A stretch of DNA of 64,000 nucleotides from Vitrella brassicaformis (Eukaryota; Sar; Vitrellaceae): assembly GCA_001179505.1 (NCBI GenBank), contig CDMY01000395.1:124001-188000 (forward strand). The letters run 5' to 3'. Under the pieces are notes generated by a model. It did no database searches and was not told where the DNA came from. It saw only the letters and a program-made list of their open reading frames with translations. How positions within the stretch are numbered: the stretch's first letter is position 1; the number at the start of each line of letters is the position of its first letter. Shown here piece by piece: positions 1-11,446 of this stretch. Both the position numbers and the translations under genes were made by a program.

Positions 1-221
1 TGGCTATGATGATGGGCAGCCGAATCACGCTCCTTGCCGAAGAATAGCGAAAACCAAGGATCCATCTAAGCTCGCAATTGAGACAGTGAGAGGAGGCGTT
101 AGTGAAGGACCTGACCGATCCTGCATCCGTGACCTTCCCGACTGCCGCGCGTGCACGCTGCATTCTCTTTGGTCAAGATCTTATCGCATCTATCGCAGCA
201 CCATCGGTCAAGCACGTCAGC
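1..221 (+). promoter_or_regulatory. Upstream region of the first gene
   Basis: This is non-coding sequence before the first supported start codon at 222. It carries CTAAGCTCGCA at 66-76. The 15-mer AAGCTCGCAATTGAG at 68-82 is repeated exactly at 61022-61036, just upstream of another gene. No TATA-like box was recognised. The upstream in-frame ATG at 102 adds about 40 residues without a signal-like profile, so the start at 222 was preferred. Confidence 0.4.
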
Positions 222-2454
222 ATGGCATCGCACACATGGCAACCGAGACTAGCACTGCTGGCCCTTCTCGGCATCAGCGCGGCCCTTGCTGGGCAGATCA
301 GAGTCCTGGAGCCCCCTGATCTCGTCAAGCAGTTCCCGGGCGGCGTCATCGAGGGCAGCACCGCCGCGTTCGGCACACCGGTAAGCGCACGGGAGCGGCA
401 GGAAGATGCACACATGAGACGGAGAGCAGAGGCAAACGAGACACGCATGAGGATGCCAATCGGGCTTTGTGTGTCTTGCTTTTCGGCTGTCAGTACTACG
501 GTGAGAGGGTGACTGGTCGTCTGGTTTTTGGCGAGAGTCAGCAGGGCGAGCTTCACTGCCGCAAAGAGGACTACGAGGTGCCGCCCCCCATGATGCCCGA
601 GTTGCCCAACATCGTGTTGGTGCGGCGGGGCCAATGCAACTTCGTTACCAAGGTGCGAGTGGCGCAGGAGTTTAAGTACGCGAAAGCAGTCATCGTGGCC
701 GACACCGCAAAGGCCAACCGCACCACCACGCAGATCAAACGCATCATCATGGCCGATGGTCAGCGAAGACTCACAGACAGACAGACAGACAGGGAGGGAG
801 GGAGGGGCAGTGGGTGCATTTGTGTGTGTGTGGTGTTATGTGTGATCATGTCCGTCAGATGGTTGGGGCGAGACGGTGACCATTCCGTCCATTCTGATCA
901 CCGACAGGGCGGCCGAGAAGATCCTGGACGTGATCCTCCCTCCCGTCAATGAAACCGTCATCATCGAGCTCTCATGGGACATCCCTGTGGTGGGAAGGAG
1001 AACACGAGAAGCCTCACACGGGAAGCGGCCAGTCTGCGTGGCTGCCTTGTGTGTGTTCGTCTGTCCTCAGGACGAGACCGTGTTGATGGACTTCTGGCTG
1101 ACCCCTGCTGTCGAGAAGAGCGTCCAGTTCCTCCAGGAGTACTCCAAATACGCACGACAACTGCAGCACAGGGTAGCCAGCCGCCCTACCAACTCACACA
1201 GACACACAGCGCACCCTTCGTCTCCTTTTCCTTCCCCTGTTAAATTATGTCAGCTGGACTTCCGCCCTCACTACTGGATCTTCTCTCTCCCGAAGGACTA
1301 CAAGGAGCTCTGCACCGACGAGGAGGCCAAGTACTGCGCACTGGACCCAGACTTCGCCGGCTCCGTCACGGGCAAAATGATCGTCGAGGAATCACTGCGG
1401 TGAGACAGAATCACACACATATGGACGTGCACATGGTTGGTGTGACCTTCACCTGTGTGTGTGTGTGTGTGTGCGTGTGGTTGCAGTCAACTGTGTCTGT
1501 GGGACACGACGGCCACTCGTGTGAAAGGAGATGAGGACCGCAGCGGCAAATACTCGGAGCTCTGGTGGAAGTACGTCGAGAGGTTCCCTGAAGCGTACGC
1601 TCGCACGCGCGCACACCAACACGCAGACCCAGACAGAACACGCGCACATCGCCTTCTCTCTCTCTGTGGTGTCAGGTGCAAGACTGACATGTCGGATGAG
1701 AGCACCAGCGACGACAGGAACACCACCCAGTTCGGGCAGGCCTGCTCATACAAGCTCATGAAGGACGTGGGTGCCGACATCGGCCGGGTGCAGAATTGCG
1801 TCGACAAGAGGTCCAAGGAGCTGCTGGACCTGCAGCGGCAGACGCACGCGTGGAGCCCCACCGCCATGCGCATCAACGAGATGAGGTACAGCGGCCCGCT
1901 TGACCCCGAGATCGTCACCAAGGCCGTCTGCTCGGCCTTCAAAGACCCACCACAGGTGCGTGAGATGTGAAGGCACATGAGGCAGACGGGGAGCAGTGGG
2001 CTGCATCTGTATGGTGCGTGTGTATGTGTTTCTCATTCATGTCAGGAGTGCTCGAAGCTGCTGAACCTGAAGGCCGTTGAGCTGCAGCAGCTGGAGAACG
2101 ATATTGAGAAGTCGGCGGGTGTGCCCTGGTGGGTGGTCCTTATCGGGACCCTCGGCGCCATCCTTTTTGTCATCTTCCTCTTCGTCCTGTACAGGTGCGT
2201 GCGGCACCTCACACACACACACACACACACGCACCCAGGACCACAGACAGGGAGCGTATGTCGATTATGTCGACCATGTGTGTGTTGGCGTGGCGTGTGT
2301 GGTGGTGTACAGATGTTGGGTGGTTCGTAGTTTGCGGAAGTCGCTTCGGTACGAGATCATGAACGAGGTCAAGCAGCAGATGCACACGGCCGACACCTCA
2401 TCCAACGTGGGCGACAGCTACCCACCATCAACACGGAGCGGCACCTCCATCTGA
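222..2454 (+). CDS. Vacuolar sorting receptor-like type I membrane protein
   Basis: Nine exons (222-380, 494-758, 859-989, 1071-1172, 1254-1399, 1487-1594, 1676-1955, 2046-2194, 2331-2454) sum to 1464 nt, 487 residues, with all phases matching. The protein starts with a signal peptide (MASHTWQPRLALLALLGISA). A protease-associated (PA) domain follows, with IVLVRRGQCNFVTKV. The central cysteine-containing region has WWKYVERFP and YSGPLDPEIVTKAVCSAFK, which matches the central domain of plant vacuolar sorting receptors. One transmembrane helix (VPWWVVLIGTLGAILFVIFL) precedes a tail with YEIM, a YxxPhi-type sorting signal. Plant VSRs have EGF-like repeats before the membrane helix; none is seen here. 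Known VSRs carry cargo from Golgi to lytic compartments, so the inferred role is receptor-mediated protein sorting. The donor at 987/990 and the acceptor at 2312/2330 are ambiguous but keep frame. Confidence 0.82.
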
Positions 2455-3052
2455 GCCGCTGAATAGCTACCTAGTCATTGCTTCTTTTGTTTTATCATCC
2501 ATCGCATGATGTATTGTGTTGTGTTGGTTTCTTTCGCCCGCCCATGAGGTTTTGCCCTTTGCCGTTCACTGTCTTCAGCCATACAGCGAGGCGTTATATA
2601 TCTCTCTCTGTTTTCTTTTTTCTTTTGCGCGGTGGCCTCGTCCCCCTTCACGCAGCGGCCTGCCGGCTCCATTCCCTTTTTGTCCACACACGTGGGCCGG
2701 GCTGCTCATCAGACCATCTTTATCCATCATGCTACATATCTGCATATCGCATTGTGATGTCTGCTGTGTGCGTTGCCGGCCCCGGTGGTCTCTTTTTTCG
2801 GCTGACTGGGTTCTACCTCTGGCCGGATCGCACCCCGATATGGGTATGTCTATCGCTTTCATGAGCCCGTACGCAGCCGAAGGCCAACCGAGGGTAGGGA
2901 TAAGTACTGACTGAGATACTTGCTTCCTGGCTGTTCTGCTCGTTCGCTGGGGCGGGCCACTGCGGAGGGCAGGAGCACATCTGTCTGGTGTGGTGCGGGG
3001 GGACGTCGTGGCAGCATACAATCGTATTGCGCCACCGACGGTCGGCGCACGC

Positions 3053-3105
3053 ACCTACCTACCTACCTACCCTCCCTACCCTCCCTACCCTCCCTACCCT
3101 CCTAC
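3053..3105. repeat. Pyrimidine-rich tandem repeat
   Basis: ACCT ACCT units pass into a tract of CCCTCCCTA units. This is seen directly. No gene is attached to it. Confidence 0.85.
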
Positions 3106-3470
3106 TGCTGATGATTGTGTCGTATCCAGCGGACGATCCTGACACATCGGTTTTTCCGTGGTTGTTTGGCAGCGGGTGTTTACGGCAGGGGCTGTCTACG
3201 GGCACCTTTGATGTGCTTTCGGTGACGGAGCGAGGGGTTTACTTCCTCTCCTCTCGATGTTCACGACTATGTGAGGACTTGCTGGGTGTCTTTCGGTTGC
3301 TCTTGGGCCGGCTTCGGACGCCCGAGATGTGGTTGTGATGATCACCGCATCTCCCGCGTGTGTTGGCGGTTGACGTCAGTAACCGAGAGACACTCACCAG
3401 TCGACCAGCAGCTTGTTGGCAGTCAGTCGAGTTGTCGTTTGCCTCGCGTCGTGCGTGGAGTAGTCCTTTC

Positions 3471-3562
3471 GACGGTCGCGTCTTGGTCAGCATCGCATGA
3501 TGATTCGAATGGCTCAACTGACCATTCGGTCGCCATGCGATCTTGGCCAAGTCGCGACCGTC
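3471..3562. repeat. Long imperfect inverted repeat (stem-loop)
   Basis: The left arm begins GACGGTCGCG at 3471 and the right arm ends CGCGACCGTC at 3562. The arms are about 40 nt around a short loop near 3515-3523. Many arm differences are T/C or G/A changes that would still pair as G-U in an RNA read from the + strand. It could be a structured RNA, a precursor of small RNAs, or a decayed foldback transposon. No TA or longer target duplication is obvious. Confidence 0.6.
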
Positions 3563-4181
3563 TTAGAGACAGTCTCCAGGGAGACGCCAGAAAGCAGCGC
3601 TGCGAGCGCTCTCCTCTCTCTCTGTCCGTTATGGGTGGATGACAATGGCTTGTGTAAGAGTACATGGGAGTGGGGTGCGGTTGGGTGCGGTTGAGACTGT
3701 CAACCTTTTTCTGTGGATGGGGGCCATGGGTGCGTCATGATGTTGGTGTTTGTGTGCACATGGATGCGAGTCGCTTTTGTCATGTCTTTGGGAGTTTACG
3801 GGCAGTCCGACTGACCTCAGCCGACAGAAGGCCAACGTTTCGTGTGGTGCTTGCATTGCATGGAGACATGAAACCAACCAGTGAATGAGATGGGTCCAAT
3901 CGGTGCACCACAGGGCTTTCCCGTCCCATCATAGAAAGGCACACGCCCAGCATGTAAGAAGGCAGTCAGTGGGTGTGAGTGTGTCTCTGATGTGAGGCCA
4001 AGCGCCCACAGAGAGACATGTACACAAACAGACTATGAATGCATACGTCCTGCGCCTTCAACAGAAACCATAGCCCTCGGACCGTACAAGACCACCAAAA
4101 ATACTACACACACATAGCATTCAGTACACGCACCCACGACAACAACCTGCCTAGCACACATGGCAGGCAGCTACCGATCTC

Positions 4182-4423
4182 GTCTCGCATCGCATACTTC
4201 CTTCCCATCCCCTGCCGAGGTGAACAAACGACTCTGCCGACTCTCTGCAGGTGGCGACACGCACCATTTCTCGCTGTCCGTAGCAAGCAGCAAACCTCCA
4301 GGATGCACACACTACACGTACTACGCATACCCACGATAGAAAAGGACACCACAGAAACTGACGACCAGCATACTATTCATCTCTGTCTGTCTCGCATCGC
4401 ATGCTCCCGTCCCATCCCCTGCC
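4182..4423. repeat. Diverged direct repeat, period 207
   Basis: GTCTCGCATCGCAT followed by a near-identical CCC(A)TCCCATCCCCTGCC-type segment occurs at 4182-4216 and again at 4389-4423. Flanking sequence (ACACTACAC.., GCATACCCACGA..) also recurs loosely, suggesting an old tandem duplication of about 200 bp. Confidence 0.5.
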
Positions 4424-4441
4424 ATGCACCAAATAAACTGA

Positions 4442-5384
4442 CTAAGAAGCACACGACGAATCGACCAGAGCCCCAAGGCAGACACAAACGCCTCTCTCTA
4501 CCCGGTGCATCCAAATGCGACGATTGGTCAATAGTCGCCGTCGGCGTCGGGTCTGTCCGGCTGGTTGGCAATGCCTATGAAACGGTACAACACAAAGCTT
4601 CGCAGCGTGTGACGCACGCCTTGTCACCATACCTTCGTCTGTAACGAACGCACTGGGTGCGGCCACTGGCATGTAACAAATGACGACTGGCGGCTCACAT
4701 CCAACCTCATATTCTTCCGCATACACAACAACACTCTGAACTCACCGACAAACCAACCCAGAGGATACAGCAGCGGCTTTGTTGTCCTGTCTTTTGTCTG
4801 AAGTGTTACCGCCGTTGTCGTCTTGTTCTTGTGTGCCATCACGTATGCTTCCAAGAGAGAGCCACCATCGGCAATGAAGATTCTAACGCTATCCCAGTAG
4901 CATCCGGCCGGCTCATCAGGGACACAATTTGGCCCGGGACAGCCGACGGGAGGTTGGGGTGTCTCGCTGGACGAATGTCTTTCGCTGCAAAAGGGGATGC
5001 TGAGTGCCGTGTCGGCCATCTGTTTTCTGTGTACTGTTTACCCGTCAACCCATGTGTAGATGTCTGCGTCGCCAGTATGCGATTTGGCTGCGACTACCAC
5101 TTGGGAGAAGCCATCATCCCAAACTTGATTCTGCAGCATTCAACAGGGAAGATCCGCAGCCCGAATGCAATCGTGTGATGTGTGCTGACCAGATCAATGG
5201 AGATTTTCCTGTAATCGCGGGTTGCGTTGAACGGCTCAATGGTTGCGTTGAAAGCCTCAAGCGTCGGGCACTCCTCTTGGGACACCTGCACTCTTCTAAG
5301 GCGTGGATCTGCAGCCTCCCCTGTCGCCAAAAAAGATTGAGAGTGAAGAATACATGCGAGGAGAAGAAGAGTCGAAGCAGGCAT
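4442..5384 (-). CDS. Small secreted protein of unknown function
   Basis: Exon 1 (5384 to about 5101) encodes a clear signal peptide (MPASTLLLLACILHSQSFLA) and a short region with possible N-glycosylation sites (NATIEPFNATRD). Joining it to exon 2 (from 5026) at a GTGGTA donor restores frame into a cysteine-containing segment with CPGPNCVPDEPAGCYW. A donor at GTCGGTGAGT then joins in frame after a 60-nt intron to VVICYMPVAAPSAF. The 3' end is uncertain: exon 2 could instead read through to a stop at 4624, and exon 3 stays open to a stop at 4442. The family was not recognised. The start lies only 137 bp from the divergent ATG8 start, so a shared promoter is likely. Confidence 0.5.
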
Positions 5385-5439
5385 CTTGAGCAGTCGGTGT
5401 GAGCGCCAATATATAGCGACGAGCGCCAATCAAGATTTT

Positions 5440-5457
5440 GAGCTTGCATGCGAGCTC
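5440..5457. promoter_or_regulatory. Near-palindrome in a divergent promoter
   Basis: GAGCTTGCATGCGAGCTC is palindromic except for one base pair and contains GCATGC. It sits in the 137-bp gap between the starts of the secreted-protein gene (-) and ATG8 (+). Its half-site AGCTCGCA matches the motif found upstream of other genes here. GCATGC-type sites are known AP2-factor targets in Apicomplexa; a function here is inference. Confidence 0.35.
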
Positions 5458-5521
5458 GGCGGAGAAAGCCGCGGCGAAGCGCCAGCGCGCGGAAGGCATC
5501 GCTTCGCAGACCTCGTGAGCC

Positions 5522-6258
5522 ATGGCTTCGTACAAGGAGAAAGAGCCTTTCGGTGACTGAGTCAACGACGCACAGGAGGAGGGGAGGGCAGGAAGCACTC
5601 AGACAGGAAGATACCATGAGAACAAGGCAGCCGCAGATTCCATGCTGCTGGTGTTGTCTCATGTGTGTGTCGTGTGTGCGTGATGTGTTGAATGCAGAGA
5701 AGCGGTGCCAGGAGTCAGCCCGGATACTGGAGAAGTACCCAAACCGCATCCCCGTCATTGTCGAGAAGGGCAAGCGGACCTCCCTGCCGCAGATTAGCAA
5801 GACCAAGTAACCACCGACCACACAACACACTGCCCCCCTCCATCTTCTGACTCCATCATGTGTGTCTGCAGGTTTCTAGTGCCCAAGGAGATGACGATAG
5901 CAGAGTTCTGCGCCATCATCCAGAAGCACATCAACGACCAGGGCGACGAAAGCCCCACCGCACAGCCCGACAACGCCGCCGGCCGCACCAGCCCCGCCAC
6001 ACCCGACGCCTCACACCGACGTCGTGCACACCAGCAGACGCTGTACCTGCTGTGCAAGGGTGTGTGGACCGAGCGCGGCAGCAAGATGTCCGAGGTCTTC
6101 GCAAAGTACAAGGACGATGATGGCTTCCTGTACTTCACCTACATGGCCGAAACGGTACGCGAATGATTCATGTCGGGAGGCCCTTACAGAAGCATGTGCC
6201 TCGTCTCTGCTTCTGTGTCTGTCGTGGCGTGTGTTCGATTCAGGTGTTTGGCTGCTGA
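5522..6258 (+). CDS. ATG8: Autophagy ubiquitin-like protein ATG8
   Basis: Four exons (5522-5552, 5698-5806, 5872-6154, 6244-6258) give 145 residues with consistent phases. The family's N-terminal motif PFEKR is rebuilt exactly across intron 1, followed by ESARILEKYPNRIPVIVEK-like sequence, KFLVP, and the C-terminal DDDGFLYFTYMAETVFG. ATG8 is conjugated to phosphatidylethanolamine through its terminal Gly and drives autophagosome formation; in Apicomplexa it also serves apicoplast inheritance. Two features are unusual. About 25 extra S/T/P-rich residues are inserted near residues 63-88, where canonical ATG8 has a short loop. A single Cys follows the Gly (VFGC), so ATG4-type trimming would be needed, whereas apicomplexan ATG8 ends at Gly. 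The last exon is only 15 nt. Confidence 0.92.
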
Positions 6259-6977
6259 GTGGTGGTGGCATTGGTTCGCGGCTGACTTTTTTCATCGACT
6301 GCAAAGCGTGCCATTTTTCACTGAGCACTGATCCACTCGCTGTACAGTAAGAACGAGGAAGGCCCGCACACCCAGGCACGCCACACATGTCATGCGCACA
6401 CGCATACGCACCTGGAGGGAAGAGCAGGCCGTTTTCTCTCCCAGAACGGGGTGTGTCCACGAGTGCATGAATGTATGACTGACTCTCAACACACACGGCG
6501 ACTGACTAAAGACTGCAATGACGGCGTGTTCGGGGGAAAAAAGGCTGCTGTGATGGCCTTTTGTGCACTGCCGACCTGGTTGGAGTGTGTGAAGAGGCGA
6601 TCGGCCGCAAAGCGAGATGGATGTATTCTACTTGTAGCGAGGGGTCGAACATCATGATGGCTTGATGGCTTGTGTGTGTCTGTCTGTGTGTGTGTATGTG
6701 TGTATGTGTGTCTGTGTGTGTGTGTCGTTACGTGCTGTCTACCTGCTGGTTGCGTCGCTGTGGCTGGGTGGCTCGACTGGCCTGACAAGACATACACGTG
6801 CTTGTCAGAATGGTTGAGCGCTCAGCCGGAGGGCCGACAACCAATCGGTTGGAGCACTGGAAGACCAGCTCGTTGTGCATGAGCCGACAATGTGCGAATG
6901 AAAGCGAATAAGGGGGAAGATCGCAGAAAGGGTTCACCATTCTCGCGGCTAAGCTCGCTGACCCGCCCTCAGCCCCC
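6259..6977. other. Intergenic and promoter stretch
   Basis: No gene is supported. There is a TG-rich run near 6672-6724. CTAAGCTCGC lies at 6949-6958, only 20 bp before the next start codon. Confidence 0.5.
6949..6958 (+). promoter_or_regulatory. CTAAGCTCGC motif
   Basis: This is an exact copy of the 10-mer also found at 66-75, 13771-13780 (reverse) and 61005-61014. It lies 20 bp upstream of the ATG at 6978, so it may be part of the core promoter or transcription start. Confidence 0.4.
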
Positions 6978-9900
6978 ATGGCATTCGCACCCTCACGACG
7001 ACAGGAAGCGGTGCCTGCCCCTCCTCTGTACATCTACCCCCCGTACGGCTACCCCCAACAGTATCCTCTGCGAGAACTGACCGCCCAGCAGGTGGTGTCG
7101 CTGAGGACAGACCAGTGGCAGCCCTACACAAGCTCTGAACGACCAAGGCTGGCCACACAGGTACATGCATGCCATTTCGGTGGAGCAAGCATCACATCAT
7201 ACATGCGTGTGTGGGTGTTCTGCCCAATGTCATGCAGGGCTCTGCGTCATCGAGCGAAATTCCTCTGCACAGCCGCTTCACTATCATCGAGCTGCCGGGT
7301 GACCAATCGGGGCGGTTCGTCATCCAGACAGACGGCAGGTTCCACGACATCCAATCTGACAGCGCACTCAGACCAAGGAGGGCCACCTCAAAACGTGAAA
7401 AGGGAAAGAGGCAGGCAGACAGAACGCCGCAGGAGACATCGATTGCATTTCATCCTTCATTTCGTGCAGGGCCGACCAGACATCGAGCTTCGCCTCAGTC
7501 GAGACGTGTCCACCTGCCTGTCCGCGAGATGGACGCAATGGCAACTGCTCCTGCGGCTGCCGGCGCTTCAGATGAAGACTTGCACGGCACAGTATCTGAC
7601 GATCAGCCTCAGGCAGCGACACACCCCCAGAGGCCCAAAAGGGTGAAGAGAGTGCTCATCGTCAGGTCAGCACAGCCTTTGAGATACAGCATTTGCTGTC
7701 TCATTTCATGTTTATGCTGTAATGCAGGAAGAAGGCGAAACACCGAACACATGATGGGAACGGGCGCCCGGCTGGCGGTGAGAGGGAGGCTGGCCGGCAC
7801 CGCATCACTGAGTGGACACAGCAAGGGCCAACGGAGGCCGGGGAAAGCATATCCTTCAGGGGACAGATCCCTTTCGCACCAAGTCAACAAGTGAGAAAGA
7901 CCGCTGCGAGACAAGTCACAAGCTCATATCTGTGCATGTCTCTGCCATCTCTCAGGAGGCCCACTACGCCCGATCGTCCGTGCCCCTTTACAAATCTTCC
8001 TTCCTTCAACCGCCGCACCATCGATTCCCGTCTCCCGCATACCGCCACTCCCACTCAGACATGAGCCTGACCACCTCACACCCGCCACCGCCGTCGTTCT
8101 TCAAAAAAGCCATGACCGACGGCCTCTCGCCACCCTTCCCTCTGTGGGAAGGAGAGCGAGAGGGAGACGGCCAACCTGGACAAGCTGCTGCTGCTGCTGG
8201 CGAGAGTGAGGCCGCCAGGCCGGGCTCGCAGACAGAGGGTGGTGGCAAAAGACCCGCATCTCTGTTTGAGCTGTGCAGCAAGAGGCAGCCAGTGCAAAGG
8301 TCAAAGTCGGCCGAATTGGGAAGGGGTCGGCAGGATGCCAACAGATGCCTCCAGTCATGTGGGATCGGCGGGCCCCTAGTGGCGAAGCAGCAGCTGATGC
8401 AGCCGTCCTCAGGAACCACGCCCTTCGTGACGCCGCTGGAGCGCTCCCCCCGTGAGCTTGCGCCTTCTTACACCTTCGACACCGCCGGCGCTGCCCCTCC
8501 AGTGACGGTGACGCCCGTATTCTACTCGCCACAGACGGTGCCGCGCTTCGTTAGCACGACACCTCCCCCTTCTGTGCCCCTTGCGAGGCCAACGCGCGCC
8601 CGCCCGAGCGATCAGCACCGCGTGGATTGGGGATGTGCCTCTTACACAACATCGCGAGGCGGCGTTCCTGTCTCATTGCCCTCGTCTCCAAGAAGGGCGT
8701 TCTACATGCCACAGCAGCAGCCAGTACGGCCAGTGAAGGAGACGCCCCGCTTCTCAACGAGAGGGGTGTCTCGTGAGGACAGGCCGGCTGGCGAGCTGCG
8801 GGCCACGTACGGGAGACAGGGAGCCGAGCGGCCAACCTTCTACTACTCAGCTGACGACATCCAAGCCAGGAGCATCACGGAAAGTCAAGCTCAGCGGGCA
8901 AGCTTCATGACGGCCGTTTCGGAGGCCCCCATCCGTGATCGACCATCTGTCTCACCTTCAATGGTGCGTCGAGGCTTCCTCCCCTCACCCCCTCCACCGA
9001 AGGTCCCTTCAGACCAGCGAGCTGACAGCATGGTCACCGCGCAGAGCACCAAGTTGTCCAGCGCCTACCAGACGCCAGCTGGGGCAGCCACTCCCGCGCG
9101 CAAGACCATCGGCGGGCCCGCTCCAAGACGCGACGACACCCTCGACCACTACAACCCACCAAATGAGCCGAGAAGCGCTTCCCTGACCGTCAGGGCGCCT
9201 GTGAGGTACTCGTTGCCAGAGGGCAGCCTGACGGCTCCGGTGCGGGTGCCGACTTTCCAGGGCCCGACTTTCCAAAGCAGCGCGACGGTCACGCCTGCGC
9301 GGTACCTCGGCGTGTCAGCATCGACGCCTATGATTGACGAGACCCTCAGCAAGGAGGGGTACGCTGTGTACTATCGCATGAGCGGCCCTCAGGCGTCCAC
9401 GGCTGTCCCACCTACCAGCGCCGGATATCGGACGCCGTACGAGCCGTGGTCGTCGCGACAGTCGCTGGCGCCGCCGTCAGCCCCCCGGCTGTCCACAGTT
9501 GGGGCGGTGTCCATGTTCAGGGGCGGAGGGGGCGGGGGGGAGGATGACGCCTATACGGGGGGAGGTCCATTGCTGGCCTATGGAAATGTGCCGTCTCAGC
9601 CGCACCCTGCGGCCTATCTGCTTGAAGTCATGTTGCGGCTGGCCGCTCGTCGATTGTGGTTCGCGTCTGAGCGGATCAAGCTGGAGATGATGCTGGAGGC
9701 CTTCCAGACATGGGCCTTCTCCGTCAAGTGAGGCGGGCAGGCGTGTGCTGACAACCAGACGTGCTTACGTGTATGGGATCCATGTGCTCACAGGTATGGG
9801 GAGATCATCCGTGTGTGGGAGATGGAGGTGAGGGCGTCGGAGGACGCTGTCAGGAGGGAGGATGACAGGCTTGAAGAGGAGGAGCAACACCTGATGGCCA

Positions 9901-11446
9901 AATGGGCACAGAAGAGACAGGTATGTCCGATGAAATCGAGACAGACCGACAGAGCTTGGTCTATGAAACACCCCTCTATGTGTGCTTTCAGGAGATCTCC
10001 CGCCGGAGCATCGACTACGAGACGCTCTTGAAGCAGCTGGACGCCACATACATGGAGCGCCTCTCCCAGCTCAGAGATACCTACGAGAGTCGCCGCGACA
10101 ACATCCGACAGAAGGCGGAGGAAGCCAAGGCCCAGCGACAGGTAAGAACCACTGAAGAGACACGCCTGCGGTCTATTCACTGTGAGCGCCGTGCTGTGTG
10201 CGGTGTGCAGATGGCCCTGGGCACAGCGCATTTGACTAAGGCGATGGGGCGGATGGTCTCAGAGCGGAAGCTGAAAAGTCTGCTGCAGTGGCGGAGTCAG
10301 GCGCTTCAAAGTGAGGTGCAGGCGGCCGTGGACAACTTCCTGAAGCCGTACATCGTCCCCCTCATAAAGCCATCACGCTTCAGGTATGACGACACAGACC
10401 CGCTGGGCACATACGAGATGGTTTGCTGCCATCTTTCTGTTTCAGTGTCATGGACGATTTGCCTGAGAGCTATGCGACCCTCTCGTCCAGTTTGCCTATG
10501 CACACCCAGCCGCCATTTGACGTGTCGCAGCTCATCAACACGGCGAGGCTGACACTCATGTCTGAGGAGCGACTGCGGACGGCCGTCGGGCGGGTGGTGC
10601 AGCAAAAGCGACGCACAGCGCTGAAGCTGCAGGAAATCACCTACAGAAAGTAACTCGGGAGGGAAGCCCAAGCATCTAAATGTATTCTTGGGCCTCGCTC
10701 GATGAATGTCAGAGAGGTGGGTACCCTTCTGCTGCGGTCCACCCTGCGATCGGTCCTCACGCGACGTCTCAGCCAGGCCTTCGACTGCCTCAAGCACTAC
10801 ATCTATGCCGCCAGGACACTCAGCCCCCAAATGCTGCAGCTCACTCTGCAGGTCGGCACACGCACACGCACACGCACATTCACAGACGCAAACACACAGT
10901 GGTGCATGACGTTGTATGGGCGTCACCCCACCTCAGATGTCGCGTCTCGCCGTCACCAAGGGAGACGCCCTCGTCTTCACGCCATACGACGAGCACCCGA
11001 CGGAAGAGTGGCAGCGGACAGCAGTATCCACCCTGAGACAGACGCCGGGCGGCGAGGGGCGAGTCGACGACCACGTTGAAGACGATGCGGCCGCGATAGC
11101 CCGCTTCTTGAAGGAGGCCGAAACGTCTCACGGCGCCCCCGCGCCTCCAATGCTCGGCAGCGCCAGCACCAGATCCCACCCAGGAGAAAGAAGCTTCGCG
11201 TTCGTGAGCGCGGCAGTGGACGAACGACGGTCGACTGATAGACTGGAGACGTTCCACTCGATGTTTTCTGGAATGGACGACTCGCCAGTGTCTGTTGCGC
11301 GGGTCAAGGCGGGACCACGGCCGGAGGGAGGGGGGTGGCTGGCGAGGCCTGCTGACGATGATCCGGTGGTGTCTCCGGGGGATGGTCGGTCGAGGTCACG
11401 GTCGCCGGAAAAGAGAGAGAGGAGTGTACACGAGAAGATGGCATGA
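6978..11446 (+). CDS. Large low-complexity/coiled-coil protein, possibly centrin-binding (Sfi1-like)
   Basis: Ten exons (6978-7160, 7238-7665, 7728-7890, 7956-9727, 9794-9920, 9992-10141, 10211-10383, 10446-10649, 10713-10851, 10937-11446) sum to 3849 nt, 1282 residues, in phase throughout. The first 800 residues are rich in Pro, Ser, Thr and Arg, with many TP, SP and YxTP-like sites and no recognised fold. The segment from about 830 is helical, with LRLAARRLWFASERIKL, MLEAFQTWAF, EEEEQHLMAKW and LKSLLQWRSQA. Spaced hydrophobic-Trp motifs of this kind recall Sfi1-type centrin-binding repeats, but the match is weak. The C-terminus is acidic then SR-rich. A cytoskeletal or centrosomal role is inferred only from composition. 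Confidence 0.7.

Larger units (their letters stand above)
2455..4441. other. Intergenic stretch with repeats and a long hairpin
   Basis: No open frame here has codon usage, splice borders or motifs that support a gene. It contains a CCTAC/CCCTC repeat at 3053-3105, a strong imperfect stem-loop at 3471-3562, and a diverged direct repeat with a 207-nt period (4182-4216 and 4389-4423). The 201-codon frame at 4039-4644 lies across that repeat and looks like chance. Confidence 0.5.

Noticed and set aside
4039-4644. A 201-codon plus-strand frame.
   Set aside because: It spans a diverged 207-bp tandem duplication and overlaps the 3' part of a minus-strand gene; composition is repeat-driven.
9794-10649. 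Treating the helical exons as a separate gene from the Pro-rich exon upstream.
   Set aside because: Donor and acceptor phases at 9727/9794 match exactly, and the total of ten exons is divisible by three, so one gene is favoured.
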